NCBI RefSeq assembly: GCF_014199305.1
Contig: NZ_JACIJK010000014.1
Location: forward strand, 1 to 64,000
DNA length: 64,000 nt
Source: Sphingomonas aerophila
GTDB lineage: Bacteria > Pseudomonadota > Alphaproteobacteria > Sphingomonadales > Sphingomonadaceae
Direction: 5' to 3'
Position 1 is the first letter of the stretch, and the number at the start of each line of letters is the position of its first letter. Position numbers and translations under genes: made by a program. The notes under the pieces are model-generated. The model was not told where the DNA came from, did no database searches, and was given only the letters and a program-made list of their open reading frames with translations. Of the stretch, positions 53,164 through 61,625 are shown piece by piece.

Positions 53164-54477
53164 TCAGACCTTGACCTCCCAGCCGGGTTGGTAGTCGACC
53201 GACCACAGCTTCATCGCCTCGGCGCTCGACGGCTTGCCGGTGGCGGGATCCACCGTCAGCGCCTGGTCGGTACGATAGGCCATGTTGCCGAGGTGGCAGA
53301 TGGTGGTGCTGACATGCGCTTCCTCGATGGGGGAGTTGAGCGTGCTGGTCTTGCCCCGGATCGCATCAACCAGGTTGCCGGCATGATAAACGTCGAGCAC
53401 GCCTTCCCCGACCGTGCCCGTCGTCTCCGACGTCGCAGCGGCGGCCACCACCTTGGTCTGCTTGCCGGACAGGTCGTACAATTCGAAGCCGTTCCGGTCG
53501 ACCACGGCCGATCCCTTGGTCCCGAGCAGCAGCACGCCGCGTCCACGGCCGAAGCGGGGCATGGCGTTTCCGCTCTGGCCGTCCCAGCGGATCGTGCGCC
53601 CGCCGTCATAGGCGAGCTCCAGCGCCATGGTGTCGTACATCTCCCAATCATCGTTGTTGAAGAACTGGCGAGAACCCCGCGCCACGACCTGCTGGGGATA
53701 GGCGAGCCCCATCAACCAGCGCGCGACATCGATTTCGTGCATGCCGTTGTTGCAGATCTCGCCGGTGCCGTACTGCCAGACCCAATGCCAGTTATAGGGC
53801 ACCAGGTTCGCCCGGTATGCCGCGCGAGGACGCGGGCCCTGCCACAGGTCCCAGTCCAGGTTAGCGGGGGGCGCAACCTGCTGACCACGGCCGATCGGCT
53901 TGCGCGCCATGCCGTACCAGCACTGCGCTTCATAAACTTGGCCAAGCTCGCCGGCCTTGATCAGCTCGCCAAGCTGACGTGTCTCAGGGCTCGACCGCTG
54001 CTGGTTGCCGATCTGCAGCTTGCGCCCGGTCTGCTTCTGCACGGCGATCATCGCCTCGCCTTCCGACGGCGCGAGGCCGACGGGCTTCTCACAATAAACG
54101 TGATGGCCCGTGTGCATGGCATCGGTTGCAATCTTCACGTGCGAGAAGTCGGGGGTGGCAACAGTGACCACGTCCACGCTCTTGCGATCGAGCAGGCGGC
54201 GATAATCCCGTTCCGTCTTCACGGCAGGATTGCCACGTCCCGCGAATTCCGCAGCGCGCTTCGCCAGCACGGCACTGTCGCAATCGACGAAGTGCGTGAT
54301 CTGGACGTTCGGCACCTTGGTAAAGGCGCCCATATGCGCCTGCCCGCGCCCGTTCACGCCGACGATCGCAACCTGGATGCGATCATTGGCGCCCTTGATC
54401 CGCGCATAGCTGCTTGCCGACATGGCGACGCCCAGCGTGGCGCCAGCGCCCTTTATCATCGTGCGACGGTCCAGCAT
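53164..54477 (-). CDS. Gfo/Idh/MocA family oxidoreductase with Tat leader (first of three)
   Basis: 437 residues from ATG 54475-54477, which follows a strong GGAGGGGAGGG site; the open frame continues upstream but only overlaps the DUF1080 gene. MLDRRTMIKGAGATLGVAM is a Tat leader (RRxxIK). The Rossmann motif is VAIVGVNGRGQAHMGAF, with DVVTVATPDFSHVKIATDAM and a canonical catalytic VYCEKPVGLAPSEGEAM. WHWVWQYGTGEICNNGMHEIDVARWLMG lies in the C-terminal domain. This is the most canonical of the three and probably the primary glycoside oxidase. It lies 16 bp after the double DUF1080 gene. Confidence 0.85.
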   Translation of the reverse strand: MLDRRTMIKGAGATLGVAMSASSYARIKGANDRIQVAIVGVNGRGQAHMGAFTKVPNVQITHFVDCDSAVLAKRAAEFAGRGNPAVKTERDYRRLLDRKSVDVVTVATPDFSHVKIATDAMHTGHHVYCEKPVGLAPSEGEAMIAVQKQTGRKLQIGNQQRSSPETRQLGELIKAGELGQVYEAQCWYGMARKPIGRGQQVAPPANLDWDLWQGPRPRAAYRANLVPYNWHWVWQYGTGEICNNGMHEIDVARWLMGLAYPQQVVARGSRQFFNNDDWEMYDTMALELAYDGGRTIRWDGQSGNAMPRFGRGRGVLLLGTKGSAVVDRNGFELYDLSGKQTKVVAAAATSETTGTVGEGVLDVYHAGNLVDAIRGKTSTLNSPIEEAHVSTTICHLGNMAYRTDQALTVDPATGKPSSAEAMKLWSVDYQPGWEVKV

Positions 54478-54493
54478 CGGCCCTCCCCTCCAG

Positions 54494-55864
54494 TTAGAAT
54501 TGACGGATCTTGATCGAGCGGAAATCCACCCGGTCACCATGGTCCTGCAGCAGGATCGGGCTTTGCGCCCAGGCCCCAAAACCCTTCTGGCCAGCAAACT
54601 TGCTCTGCGCGACAGCCTCCTCGAAAGCAGGGGAACCGCGCTCGAACTCGACCATCTTGAAGCCGTTCAGCCAGTGCTCGACATGGTTGCCCCGCACCAC
54701 GATAACGGCCCGATTCCATTCGCCCGGCGGGTTGATCCGCTTGCCCGGATTGGGCGGGTCAAGAAGGTTGCGCGGCGTGATCAGGTCGTACAGCGACGCC
54801 AGGGTGCGGTTGCCATCGCGGCCCATCTTCGCGTCCGGATGACGGTCATCGTCCAGCAACTGGTACTCCAGCCCGACCGAGGACGTGCCTGGGGCAATTC
54901 GGTACTTGATGCCGCTGTTCGCGCCGGGGGTCAGCCGGTAGTCGACGGAAAGCTCGAAATTCCGGTAGCTGCGGTCGGTGATCAGGTCGCCGCCGCCGCC
55001 CGTCGTCGACAGTGCACCGTCGGCGACGGACCAGCCACGCTGCGGAAAGCCGCCGCCCTTGTTGCTGCGCCATCCCTTGGTGCTGCTGCCGTCCCACAAC
55101 AGCGTCCAACCATCCCGGCGTTCCCCCGCGCCCAGCTTGTTGGCAAGCCACCCCTGCTGCTCCAGCTTGGTTTCGGGCAAGGCGTAGCGGGCGGGATCCT
55201 GGGTGATGAGGCGCACATTGCGGAAGCGGGCTTCGGGTCCCTTGCGTGCCTGCTCGTCGGGGATGGCATGGACCTGGAACGCGATGAATCCGCGCGCATC
55301 GGTGTCGTCGGCTATGTCGGCCGCCGGAACACCGTTGATCCAGGTACGCAGGCGATTACCGATCGCCTCGATGCGGTAATGATTCCAGTCGCCTGAGCGG
55401 AAGGCCCGGCGTGCAGGGTCATTGCGGCCAAGGCTGTACAGCCACAGGCGGCGCTGTTCGTCATACAGGCCCGCGCTCCAGGCCCGCGCCGACGGATCAA
55501 TCTCCGCCTGGTAACCGTGCACGACGCCGTTGCGATAATCTGGCCGACTCTGGCCGCGCACCATGACCCCGGAATTGAGAACCGGGTCCGTCCTGGCGTC
55601 GAACTCCATGATATAGTCGCCATAGGTGGCGTCCGACACGAGCCAGCTGTTCGTCTTGCCCGGCACGGCGCGGCCGACCAGTTCGCCGTTCACTACCTCA
55701 TAGGTCGCGCTGCCGCCCGTGCGGTGCCAACCCTGCAAGCCCGCGCGCGGAGTGATGTCCTGCCACGGCGGCGTCACCTGTGCCACCAGCGGGGCGACGG
55801 GAACGGCGGACCCGGCCAGCGCAGCGCCGGTCCAGACGGCCGCCGTCAGCAACGCCCTGGTCAT
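54494..55864 (-). CDS. Double DUF1080 (3-keto-glycoside hydrolase/lyase-like) protein
   Basis: About 456 residues from ATG 55862-55864, with a signal peptide (TRALLTAAVWTGAALAGSA). Two DUF1080 concanavalin-like domains in tandem: one at about 35-235 (PRAGLQGWHRTGGSATYEVVNGELVG, LNSGVMVRGQS, RFRNVRLI) and one at about 265-456 (GWTLLWDGSSTKGWRSNKG, ANSGIKYRIAP, HGDRVDFRSIKIRQF). The family cleaves glycosides oxidised at C3. It heads the leftward operon and is divergent from the GntR regulator gene. The open frame continues far upstream over that regulator gene, but only as its antisense. ATGs at 55918 and 55927 are alternative starts. Confidence 0.8.
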   Translation of the reverse strand: MTRALLTAAVWTGAALAGSAVPVAPLVAQVTPPWQDITPRAGLQGWHRTGGSATYEVVNGELVGRAVPGKTNSWLVSDATYGDYIMEFDARTDPVLNSGVMVRGQSRPDYRNGVVHGYQAEIDPSARAWSAGLYDEQRRLWLYSLGRNDPARRAFRSGDWNHYRIEAIGNRLRTWINGVPAADIADDTDARGFIAFQVHAIPDEQARKGPEARFRNVRLITQDPARYALPETKLEQQGWLANKLGAGERRDGWTLLWDGSSTKGWRSNKGGGFPQRGWSVADGALSTTGGGGDLITDRSYRNFELSVDYRLTPGANSGIKYRIAPGTSSVGLEYQLLDDDRHPDAKMGRDGNRTLASLYDLITPRNLLDPPNPGKRINPPGEWNRAVIVVRGNHVEHWLNGFKMVEFERGSPAFEEAVAQSKFAGQKGFGAWAQSPILLQDHGDRVDFRSIKIRQF

Positions 55865-56132
55865 GCCGCGTCCAGAACGGTGGACGAATATGTTCGCGTT
55901 TCCCGTCGGTCCTGCCATCACCCTCATCCCTGCCTGCGCTTCGGTCGTTGCCGCCGCGCTTATCTGCCAAGAGCGTAGAAGGTGGTCGGGCCACATGCAA
56001 TAGCCTGTCAGGCACTTCTCTGCTGGCCTGCGAAAAGCCGCAGGGCCAAAGGCTTGACTAGGCGCACTCACGGCAGGATGGCAGCGGTAACAGGCCATCC
56101 AGGCCGCACGCAGATCACTTCCGGGAAAGAAC
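55865..56132. promoter_or_regulatory. Divergent promoter region of the keto-glycoside operon and its GntR regulator
   Basis: 268 bp between divergent genes. Visible symmetric elements are GTGG-TCGGG-CCAC (55982-55994), GCCTG-T-CAGGC (56003-56013) and an imperfect longer pair TGGCCTGC/GCAGGGCCA (56024-56048). TGG-N5-CCA spacing in the first resembles FadR-type GntR operators. None is decisive. The UxuR-like palindromes I would expect were not found. Confidence 0.35.
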
Positions 56133-56876
56133 ATGTCAGGCAGAAGCGGCGGCAAGCTGTATCGCACGATCGTGCAGGCCATCATCGCGGATATCTCTGC
56201 CGGCGTGTATCCCATCGGGTCGCGCCTCCCCGCGGAACGTGACCTGACGGAGCGATTCGGGGTCAGCCGCCCGACCATCCGCGAGGCGATGATCGCGCTG
56301 GAAATGCAGGGCCTTGTTGAGGCGCGCAAGGGATCTGGGGTTTTCGTGCTCGCCTCGTCCAGCGATGAGGCTGGTGAGGAATTCGACATCGGCGCATTCG
56401 AGATCACCGAAGCGCGTCGCTTGGTCGAGGGCGAGGTTGCCGCGGTTGCCGCGACCGAAATCGACGATGCCCAGCTGGCGGTTTTGCGCGGATTGCTGGA
56501 CGAGATGGCAGTAGAAGACGTTACCGCCGCAGAGGACGCCGACCGCCGATTCCACATCGGGATCGCAGAAGCGACCGGCAACGCAGTGATAATCAACGCG
56601 GTCACGGATTTCTGGGACATGCGCTTCCGCTCGCCACTGGCCCGGCAGGTGCTGGTCAAGGCAGGCAGCCTTGGCACAAAGGAGCGGCTGGAGGAGCATG
56701 GCCGCATCCTGCGCGCACTGGAGGCGCACAATCCGGCAGAGGCGCGGCTTGCGATGCGCGATCACCTGTCCCGCGTCATCGACCATCTGCTCCACGTCAA
56801 CGAGGCGGAAGCCGTTGAACGCGCGCGGGCAGAAACCGATCTGCGGCGCCGCGCTTTCGCTCGTCGAGCTGTCTGA
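56133..56876 (+). CDS. GntR family (FadR subfamily) transcriptional regulator
   Basis: 247 residues. The N-terminal winged helix reads YPIGSRLPAERDLTERFGVSRPTIREAMIALEMQGLVEARKGSGVFV, the standard GntR signature. The C-terminal FCD all-helical domain has ITEARRLVEGEVAAVAA, RRFHIGIAEATGN and EEHGRILRALEAHNPAEARLAMRDHL, whose Asp/His residues bind metal and ligand. This subgroup includes UxuR and ExuR, which sense uronate intermediates. Divergent from an operon with uxuA and an ExuT-type transporter, it is the obvious local repressor. The next gene, a TonB receptor on the same strand, may be in the same regulon. Confidence 0.88.
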   Translation: MSGRSGGKLYRTIVQAIIADISAGVYPIGSRLPAERDLTERFGVSRPTIREAMIALEMQGLVEARKGSGVFVLASSSDEAGEEFDIGAFEITEARRLVEGEVAAVAATEIDDAQLAVLRGLLDEMAVEDVTAAEDADRRFHIGIAEATGNAVIINAVTDFWDMRFRSPLARQVLVKAGSLGTKERLEEHGRILRALEAHNPAEARLAMRDHLSRVIDHLLHVNEAEAVERARAETDLRRRAFARRAV

Positions 56877-57088
56877 CTTCCGTCCTTACGGCTTGTCTCG
56901 CGCTGCCGATAGCGGCGTGAATACCACACCATGCCTGTTGCTGGCAGGAGATGATGCCCGACCAATTACGGTCTATTGTCTTACACCTTTTCCGATGTTA
57001 CTCGACTCCCGGACAGATGCCGACAGCCGGCACGTCTAGCGCCACAGGCTTCCAGCAAAGGAGGTCGGGCACAACAGGGAGAGGGCGC

Positions 57089-60000
57089 GTGAAGCTTTAC
57101 CGCGGCAATCGACATCGTCTGCTCGTATCGACCAGCCTGGCGGCAGCGCTCTTGGTGGGAATCACTGGGGCGCAGGCGCAAACCGGCACAACCACCAACC
57201 CATCGGACGTGACCAGCCAGGTCGGCGCGCCCCAGGCGGGCCAAACCGATCAGACGGGCGCACCTGCGCAAGTACCGCAAGAACGTACCGAGGAGTCACA
57301 GCAGCCAGACGTGGTCGTCACCGGGTTCCGGGCCTCGCTGAACAGTGCGCTGAACGCCAAGCGCAACGAAACCGCTGCGATCGACAGCATCGTCGCGGAG
57401 GACATCGGCAAGTTCCCTGACTCAAACCTCGCCGAATCCATGCAGCGCATCCCGGGCGTCGCCCTGTCGCGCGGTGATGGCGGCGAGGGGCGCAACATCT
57501 CGGTCCGCGGTCTCGGCTCCCAGTTCACGCGAGTCCGAATCAACGGCATGGAAGGCGTGTCGCAGGTCAGCGGCAGCGACATCCGGGGCGGCGTCGCCAC
57601 CGGGCGCTCGTTCGACTTCGTGACCTTCCCGACCGAGATCTTCTCATCCCTGGCCGTGCGCAAGACCCTCTCCGCCGACGTGGAAGAGGGCTCCCTGGGC
57701 GCCACGGTCGACCTGCGCGCGCCCAAGCCCTTCGATCAGAAGGGCAGTGACTTTGTCCTCACCGGGACCGCACGCGGGATCTACAACGACATCCGCAAAA
57801 AGGTCGATCCGCGCCTGTCCGCGCTCGTGTCCAAGAAGTTCGGTGACACGTTCGGCATCCTCGGCAGCATTGCCTATTCGAAGCGCCACATCGAGGAATA
57901 TGCCTATTCGGCGGTCGATGTCGTGCCAACCACGGTGTACGGCCAGGCACAGCCCGCCGGGACGGCGAACGCGGGCGTGATCTTCCCGTTCTGCACCCCG
58001 ATCGGCTACACCTTCAATGGCTCACCTGCGACCAGCCCCGTGCCCGGCTATACCCAGCCGAACGGCGTCTCGATCGGTTCCGACGCCGCCAATTGCAGCA
58101 CCGGCAACCCGCGCACGGGTACCGTTGATGCCTATAACTACATCATGAGTCGAACCGGCGTGAACGGGCGTCCCGGTGGCGGCGTCTACCTGCCCCGCCT
58201 TCCGCGGCCGGTGAAGAGCAGCCAGGAGCAGGATCGTCTTGCGGGCACCCTGACCCTGCAATGGAAGCCGACCGACCAGACCGACATCTCGCTGGACGGC
58301 CTGTATTCCCGTTTCAAGGTGAACCGGCTCGACACTTACTTCGACGCCCGATCGTTCGGCCGCGCCATCTCGAACAACGGCCAGCCGCTTACCTCGGTTC
58401 GCGAGATCGAGGTCGATGACAATGGCTCACTGGTCCACGGCCTGTTCGACGGTGTCGACCTGCGCTCCGAAATGCAGGACGAGCGGTTCACCTCCACCTT
58501 CAAGCAGGCGAACTTTAACGTAGACCATCGTTTCTCGGACAGCTTCCGGGTGTTCGGTCTCGCCGGCATCAATCAATCTCTGCTCGACGTAAACCGCCTT
58601 CAGGTGGCGATCGACTCCAACGACACCCGCGATTTCTCCATCGACTTCCGTGACAATCCCGACATCCCGAAAATCGGCTACGGTATCGATACGACCAACG
58701 CTGCCCTGTTCCAGTACGGTCCCCCGCTGCCCAACGGCGACCAGCGCGGTCAGCTTTCGAACTTCATTCGTCGCAACCGCATCACCAGCAAGACCTTTGA
58801 ACTGAACGGTGATTGGGAGGCAGCCCCCGGGTTCAACATCCAGGTCGGCGGCCAGTACCGAACAAACCGGTACACCGCGCGTGAGCGGCAGCTTGGCACC
58901 ACTACGCCCCTGGCACTGCCGGCCGGCGTGTCGATCGCTGACTTCGCCTTTGTGACGAGGGGTGTGAAGAGCAACCTCGACGGGCAGCTACAGGACTTTG
59001 TTTCAATCGATCCGAACAAGTTCCGCGAGGCAGTCGGCCTCGACGACTATGCTTATTGCAGCCTGGAATGCGCGCGCGGCACCTATGGCGGCGTGTATGA
59101 GAAGTACAAATCCGGGTACTTGATGTTCAAGTTCAACACGGAAGACGTACTGCCGATCGGCATCCGCGGCGACGCCGGCGTGCGCTATGTGCACACCAAC
59201 CTCGACACTTATGGCCCGATCACCGTGGCGAGCCCGGCCGGGTCGCTCTACTCGTCGCGCTTTGAGATCTCCAAGGTCAACCGCAGCTATGATGACTGGC
59301 TGCCTGCACTGAACGTCGCGGTGGACATTACGCCCGAGTTGATCGGGCGCGTCGCGGCAGCCCGCGTCATGTCGCGCCCTTCCTATGGGCAGTTGATCCC
59401 GGCGGGCTCCGCCAACCTCGTCATCCAGACGGCGTCGTTCAGCAACCCGTTCCTCGACCCGATCCGCGCGAATACCTTTGATGCGTCGCTCGAATGGTAT
59501 TTTGCACCGGGCTCGCTCCTGTCGGTCGCTTATTTCTACAAGAACATCGAAACCTACATACAAACGACCAGCCAGCAGGTCGCCTTCCAGGATATCGGCC
59601 TGCCCCTGTCGCTGCTGTCCGGCACGCAGCTACGCCCGACGGACCTTTTCACCGTACAGCGGAGCAACAACACGCCGGGCGGGCCACTTCGCGGTTTCGA
59701 GCTGAACGTGCAGCTTCCCTTCCGCTTCCTGCCAGGCGCGCTGCGTAACTTCGGAGCTCTCGCCAACTTCACGCGGGTTCGGTCAAACATCAACTACGTC
59801 ATCTCGTCATCGCTGTCCCGCACGGCACCGCTGGTGGGTCTTTCGCCCGAAACGGCCAGCGGCACGCTTTACTACGAGGACAAGAAGTTCAGCATCCGCT
59901 CCACCATCAACTATCGATCAGGATTCCTGACCGCCGTCCCCAGCGGCTCCGTCGATGCGGACTCCACCGCGAATGCGAGCTCGATCTTCGTCGATGCGTC

Positions 60001-60160
60001 CGCGTCCTACAACCTGAACGAGCACGCCAAGCTGATTGCCGAAGTGTCGAACATCACCAATGAAACGAACCGGCTCACGGTCGACACCAAGCGTCAGGAT
60101 CCGCTGTACACTGCCTATTTCGGACGGACCTACGCGCTCGCGGTCAATTTCCAGTTCTGA
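57089..60160 (+). CDS. TonB-dependent receptor, TonB-Xanth-Caul type
   Basis: 1023 residues from GTG 57089, preceded by AGGGAGAGGG; a longer open frame upstream has no leader-like sequence. The signal peptide ends near GAQAQ. TonB box region (DVVVTGFRASL), then a plug with AIDSIVAEDIGKFPDSNLAESMQ, RIPGVALSRGDGGEGRNISVRGLG and INGMEG, a pattern I associate with the Xanthomonas/Caulobacter carbohydrate receptors. The barrel ends in the assembly Phe (LAVNFQF). It probably imports the glycoside handled by the divergent keto-glycoside operon. No SusD-like partner, as usual in Proteobacteria. Confidence 0.9.
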   Translation: MKLYRGNRHRLLVSTSLAAALLVGITGAQAQTGTTTNPSDVTSQVGAPQAGQTDQTGAPAQVPQERTEESQQPDVVVTGFRASLNSALNAKRNETAAIDSIVAEDIGKFPDSNLAESMQRIPGVALSRGDGGEGRNISVRGLGSQFTRVRINGMEGVSQVSGSDIRGGVATGRSFDFVTFPTEIFSSLAVRKTLSADVEEGSLGATVDLRAPKPFDQKGSDFVLTGTARGIYNDIRKKVDPRLSALVSKKFGDTFGILGSIAYSKRHIEEYAYSAVDVVPTTVYGQAQPAGTANAGVIFPFCTPIGYTFNGSPATSPVPGYTQPNGVSIGSDAANCSTGNPRTGTVDAYNYIMSRTGVNGRPGGGVYLPRLPRPVKSSQEQDRLAGTLTLQWKPTDQTDISLDGLYSRFKVNRLDTYFDARSFGRAISNNGQPLTSVREIEVDDNGSLVHGLFDGVDLRSEMQDERFTSTFKQANFNVDHRFSDSFRVFGLAGINQSLLDVNRLQVAIDSNDTRDFSIDFRDNPDIPKIGYGIDTTNAALFQYGPPLPNGDQRGQLSNFIRRNRITSKTFELNGDWEAAPGFNIQVGGQYRTNRYTARERQLGTTTPLALPAGVSIADFAFVTRGVKSNLDGQLQDFVSIDPNKFREAVGLDDYAYCSLECARGTYGGVYEKYKSGYLMFKFNTEDVLPIGIRGDAGVRYVHTNLDTYGPITVASPAGSLYSSRFEISKVNRSYDDWLPALNVAVDITPELIGRVAAARVMSRPSYGQLIPAGSANLVIQTASFSNPFLDPIRANTFDASLEWYFAPGSLLSVAYFYKNIETYIQTTSQQVAFQDIGLPLSLLSGTQLRPTDLFTVQRSNNTPGGPLRGFELNVQLPFRFLPGALRNFGALANFTRVRSNINYVISSSLSRTAPLVGLSPETASGTLYYEDKKFSIRSTINYRSGFLTAVPSGSVDADSTANASSIFVDASASYNLNEHAKLIAEVSNITNETNRLTVDTKRQDPLYTAYFGRTYALAVNFQF

Positions 60161-60175
60161 CAAACGGGAGAACGA

Positions 60176-60201
60176 GAGCCCGCCCACGCAAGGGCGGGCT
60201 C
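60176..60201. terminator. Hairpin between convergent genes
   Basis: GAGCCCGCCC-ACGCAA-GGGCGGGCTC is a perfect 10-bp stem with a 6-nt loop, 15 bp after the TonB receptor stop and 20 bp before the convergent peptidase gene ends. There is no long T tract on either side, but the strength and position suit a bidirectional terminator. Confidence 0.75.
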
Positions 60202-60221
60202 AATGTACGCCCGTGCTCGCC

Positions 60222-61580
60222 TCAACGACGCCGCGGAGCCCGCTCGCCAAAGGTGACCAGGCTCTCCGCGCCGTCGGCAGACAGGGCAGACACGCCAATG
60301 AAGTTGTCGTCCACGATAACGTCCTTCAGCAACACCTCCGTCGCCGCGGCGGGCAGGTCACGCTGATCCGTCCAGTCCTGCTTGTCGTTGCGCCGCCAAC
60401 GGACCCGATAACCCGACGCACCGGGGACAGCGGCCCATGAACCGGTCGTGTCCGCACTCAGCGCGCCGTTGAGCGACACCGTAGCGGGTGCAGCTGGCGC
60501 AGCCGCCAGACGGGAAAGCGTCGCCACGTTGATTGCAGCGACCTTGGCGAGATAGGGGAAATCCATCTTGTCGACGGTGTCGCCATATTCGATGCCGCCG
60601 TCCGTCCGCAGGTCCTGGTGCTGCTGCGTATAGTTCTCGATCCCCACCGAAAAGCGCACCGCTGGATAGCCAAGCTTCAGAAACGGCTCATGATCGCCAC
60701 CCCTTCCGAAGCGATCGGGGCGGCGGACGACCATCACGTCGATGCCGCCTGGAATGGCGCCCGCAACCTTGTCGACTGCCTTGGCAAGCGCACGGCTGGG
60801 GCCATCATCCTCGCCGCCGATCGCACGGCGGTTGAGCTGTCCCGGCTGGTCCTCGATCGCGCGTATGCCCTCGGAAAACACGCGGACGCGATCCGCCACG
60901 CGTTGTCCGTTCTGCCCCATCGTGTTGCCGACAATGTCGTTGTTGAGCACGGCCGATATTGTCCAGCCACGCTGCTTGACCGTGTCCGCCAGCAGTTGCG
61001 CGCCAAGCAGGCCCTGCTCCTCGCCCGACAAGGCGGCGTAGACGATGGTCGCCTTGAACTTCTTGCCCGCCAGCAGCCGCGCCGCTTCCAGCACAACCGA
61101 CACGCCCGACGCGTCGTCATTGGCCCCGGGGGCGTCGCTCGTCGTATTCATCACATCGGTGACGCGGCTGTCGATGTGACCCTGGATGATCACCACGCGG
61201 TTGGGCTCGCTGCCAGGCTGGATGGCCAGCACGTCCACGACGTTGCCGCCCTTTGGCACCCGTTCGTTCGTGAAAACGCGCTCGATGGTGGTCACCTGAA
61301 GGCAATTACCGCACGACCGGCCGGTCCGCTTCATCTCGTCGCCGAACCAGCGTCGCGCCGCGCCGATCCCGCGCTTCGGATTGTTCGGGTCCGAAAGCGT
61401 GTGCCTGGTGCCAAAGCTGACCAGCTTTTCGACATTGGCCTTTAGCCGGGCCGGGTCGGGACCTGCTTGCGCACTGGCGGCGCTGGGCAGCATCAGGACG
61501 GCGGCAGCCAGTAACGTCAGATGCGATCGCGGCTGCGGCGCGATGCTGGGCAGGTCGGAATGGTACGTCTGGCGGCGCAA
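60222..61580 (-). CDS. M28 family metallopeptidase, secreted
   Basis: 452 residues starting at TTG 61578-61580, supported by AGGAGG five bases upstream. A signal peptide (LTLLAAAVLMLPSAASAQ) precedes the M28 domain. Zinc ligands are visible in VVIIQGHIDSR, PGANDDASGVSV and LSGEEQGLLGAQLLAD, then NNDIVGNTMG and a late His in SVGIENYTQQHQD. After about residue 360 there is a small beta-rich domain (SWAAVPGASGYRVRWRRND), similar to a fibronectin III module. It is probably an aminopeptidase in the periplasm. It lies 45 bp after a TonB receptor gene on the same strand, so it may process an imported peptide. Confidence 0.87.
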   Translation of the reverse strand: MRRQTYHSDLPSIAPQPRSHLTLLAAAVLMLPSAASAQAGPDPARLKANVEKLVSFGTRHTLSDPNNPKRGIGAARRWFGDEMKRTGRSCGNCLQVTTIERVFTNERVPKGGNVVDVLAIQPGSEPNRVVIIQGHIDSRVTDVMNTTSDAPGANDDASGVSVVLEAARLLAGKKFKATIVYAALSGEEQGLLGAQLLADTVKQRGWTISAVLNNDIVGNTMGQNGQRVADRVRVFSEGIRAIEDQPGQLNRRAIGGEDDGPSRALAKAVDKVAGAIPGGIDVMVVRRPDRFGRGGDHEPFLKLGYPAVRFSVGIENYTQQHQDLRTDGGIEYGDTVDKMDFPYLAKVAAINVATLSRLAAAPAAPATVSLNGALSADTTGSWAAVPGASGYRVRWRRNDKQDWTDQRDLPAAATEVLLKDVIVDDNFIGVSALSADGAESLVTFGERAPRRR

Positions 61581-61625
61581 GATGGCCTCCTGAAAAATGG
61601 GACAAGGTGACGGGGGACAGCAACC

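Noticed and set aside
55865..56731. Upstream extension of the double DUF1080 protein over the GntR gene
   Set aside because: The frame stays open, but the added residues are low-complexity antisense of the GntR gene, and a good signal peptide begins at 55864.
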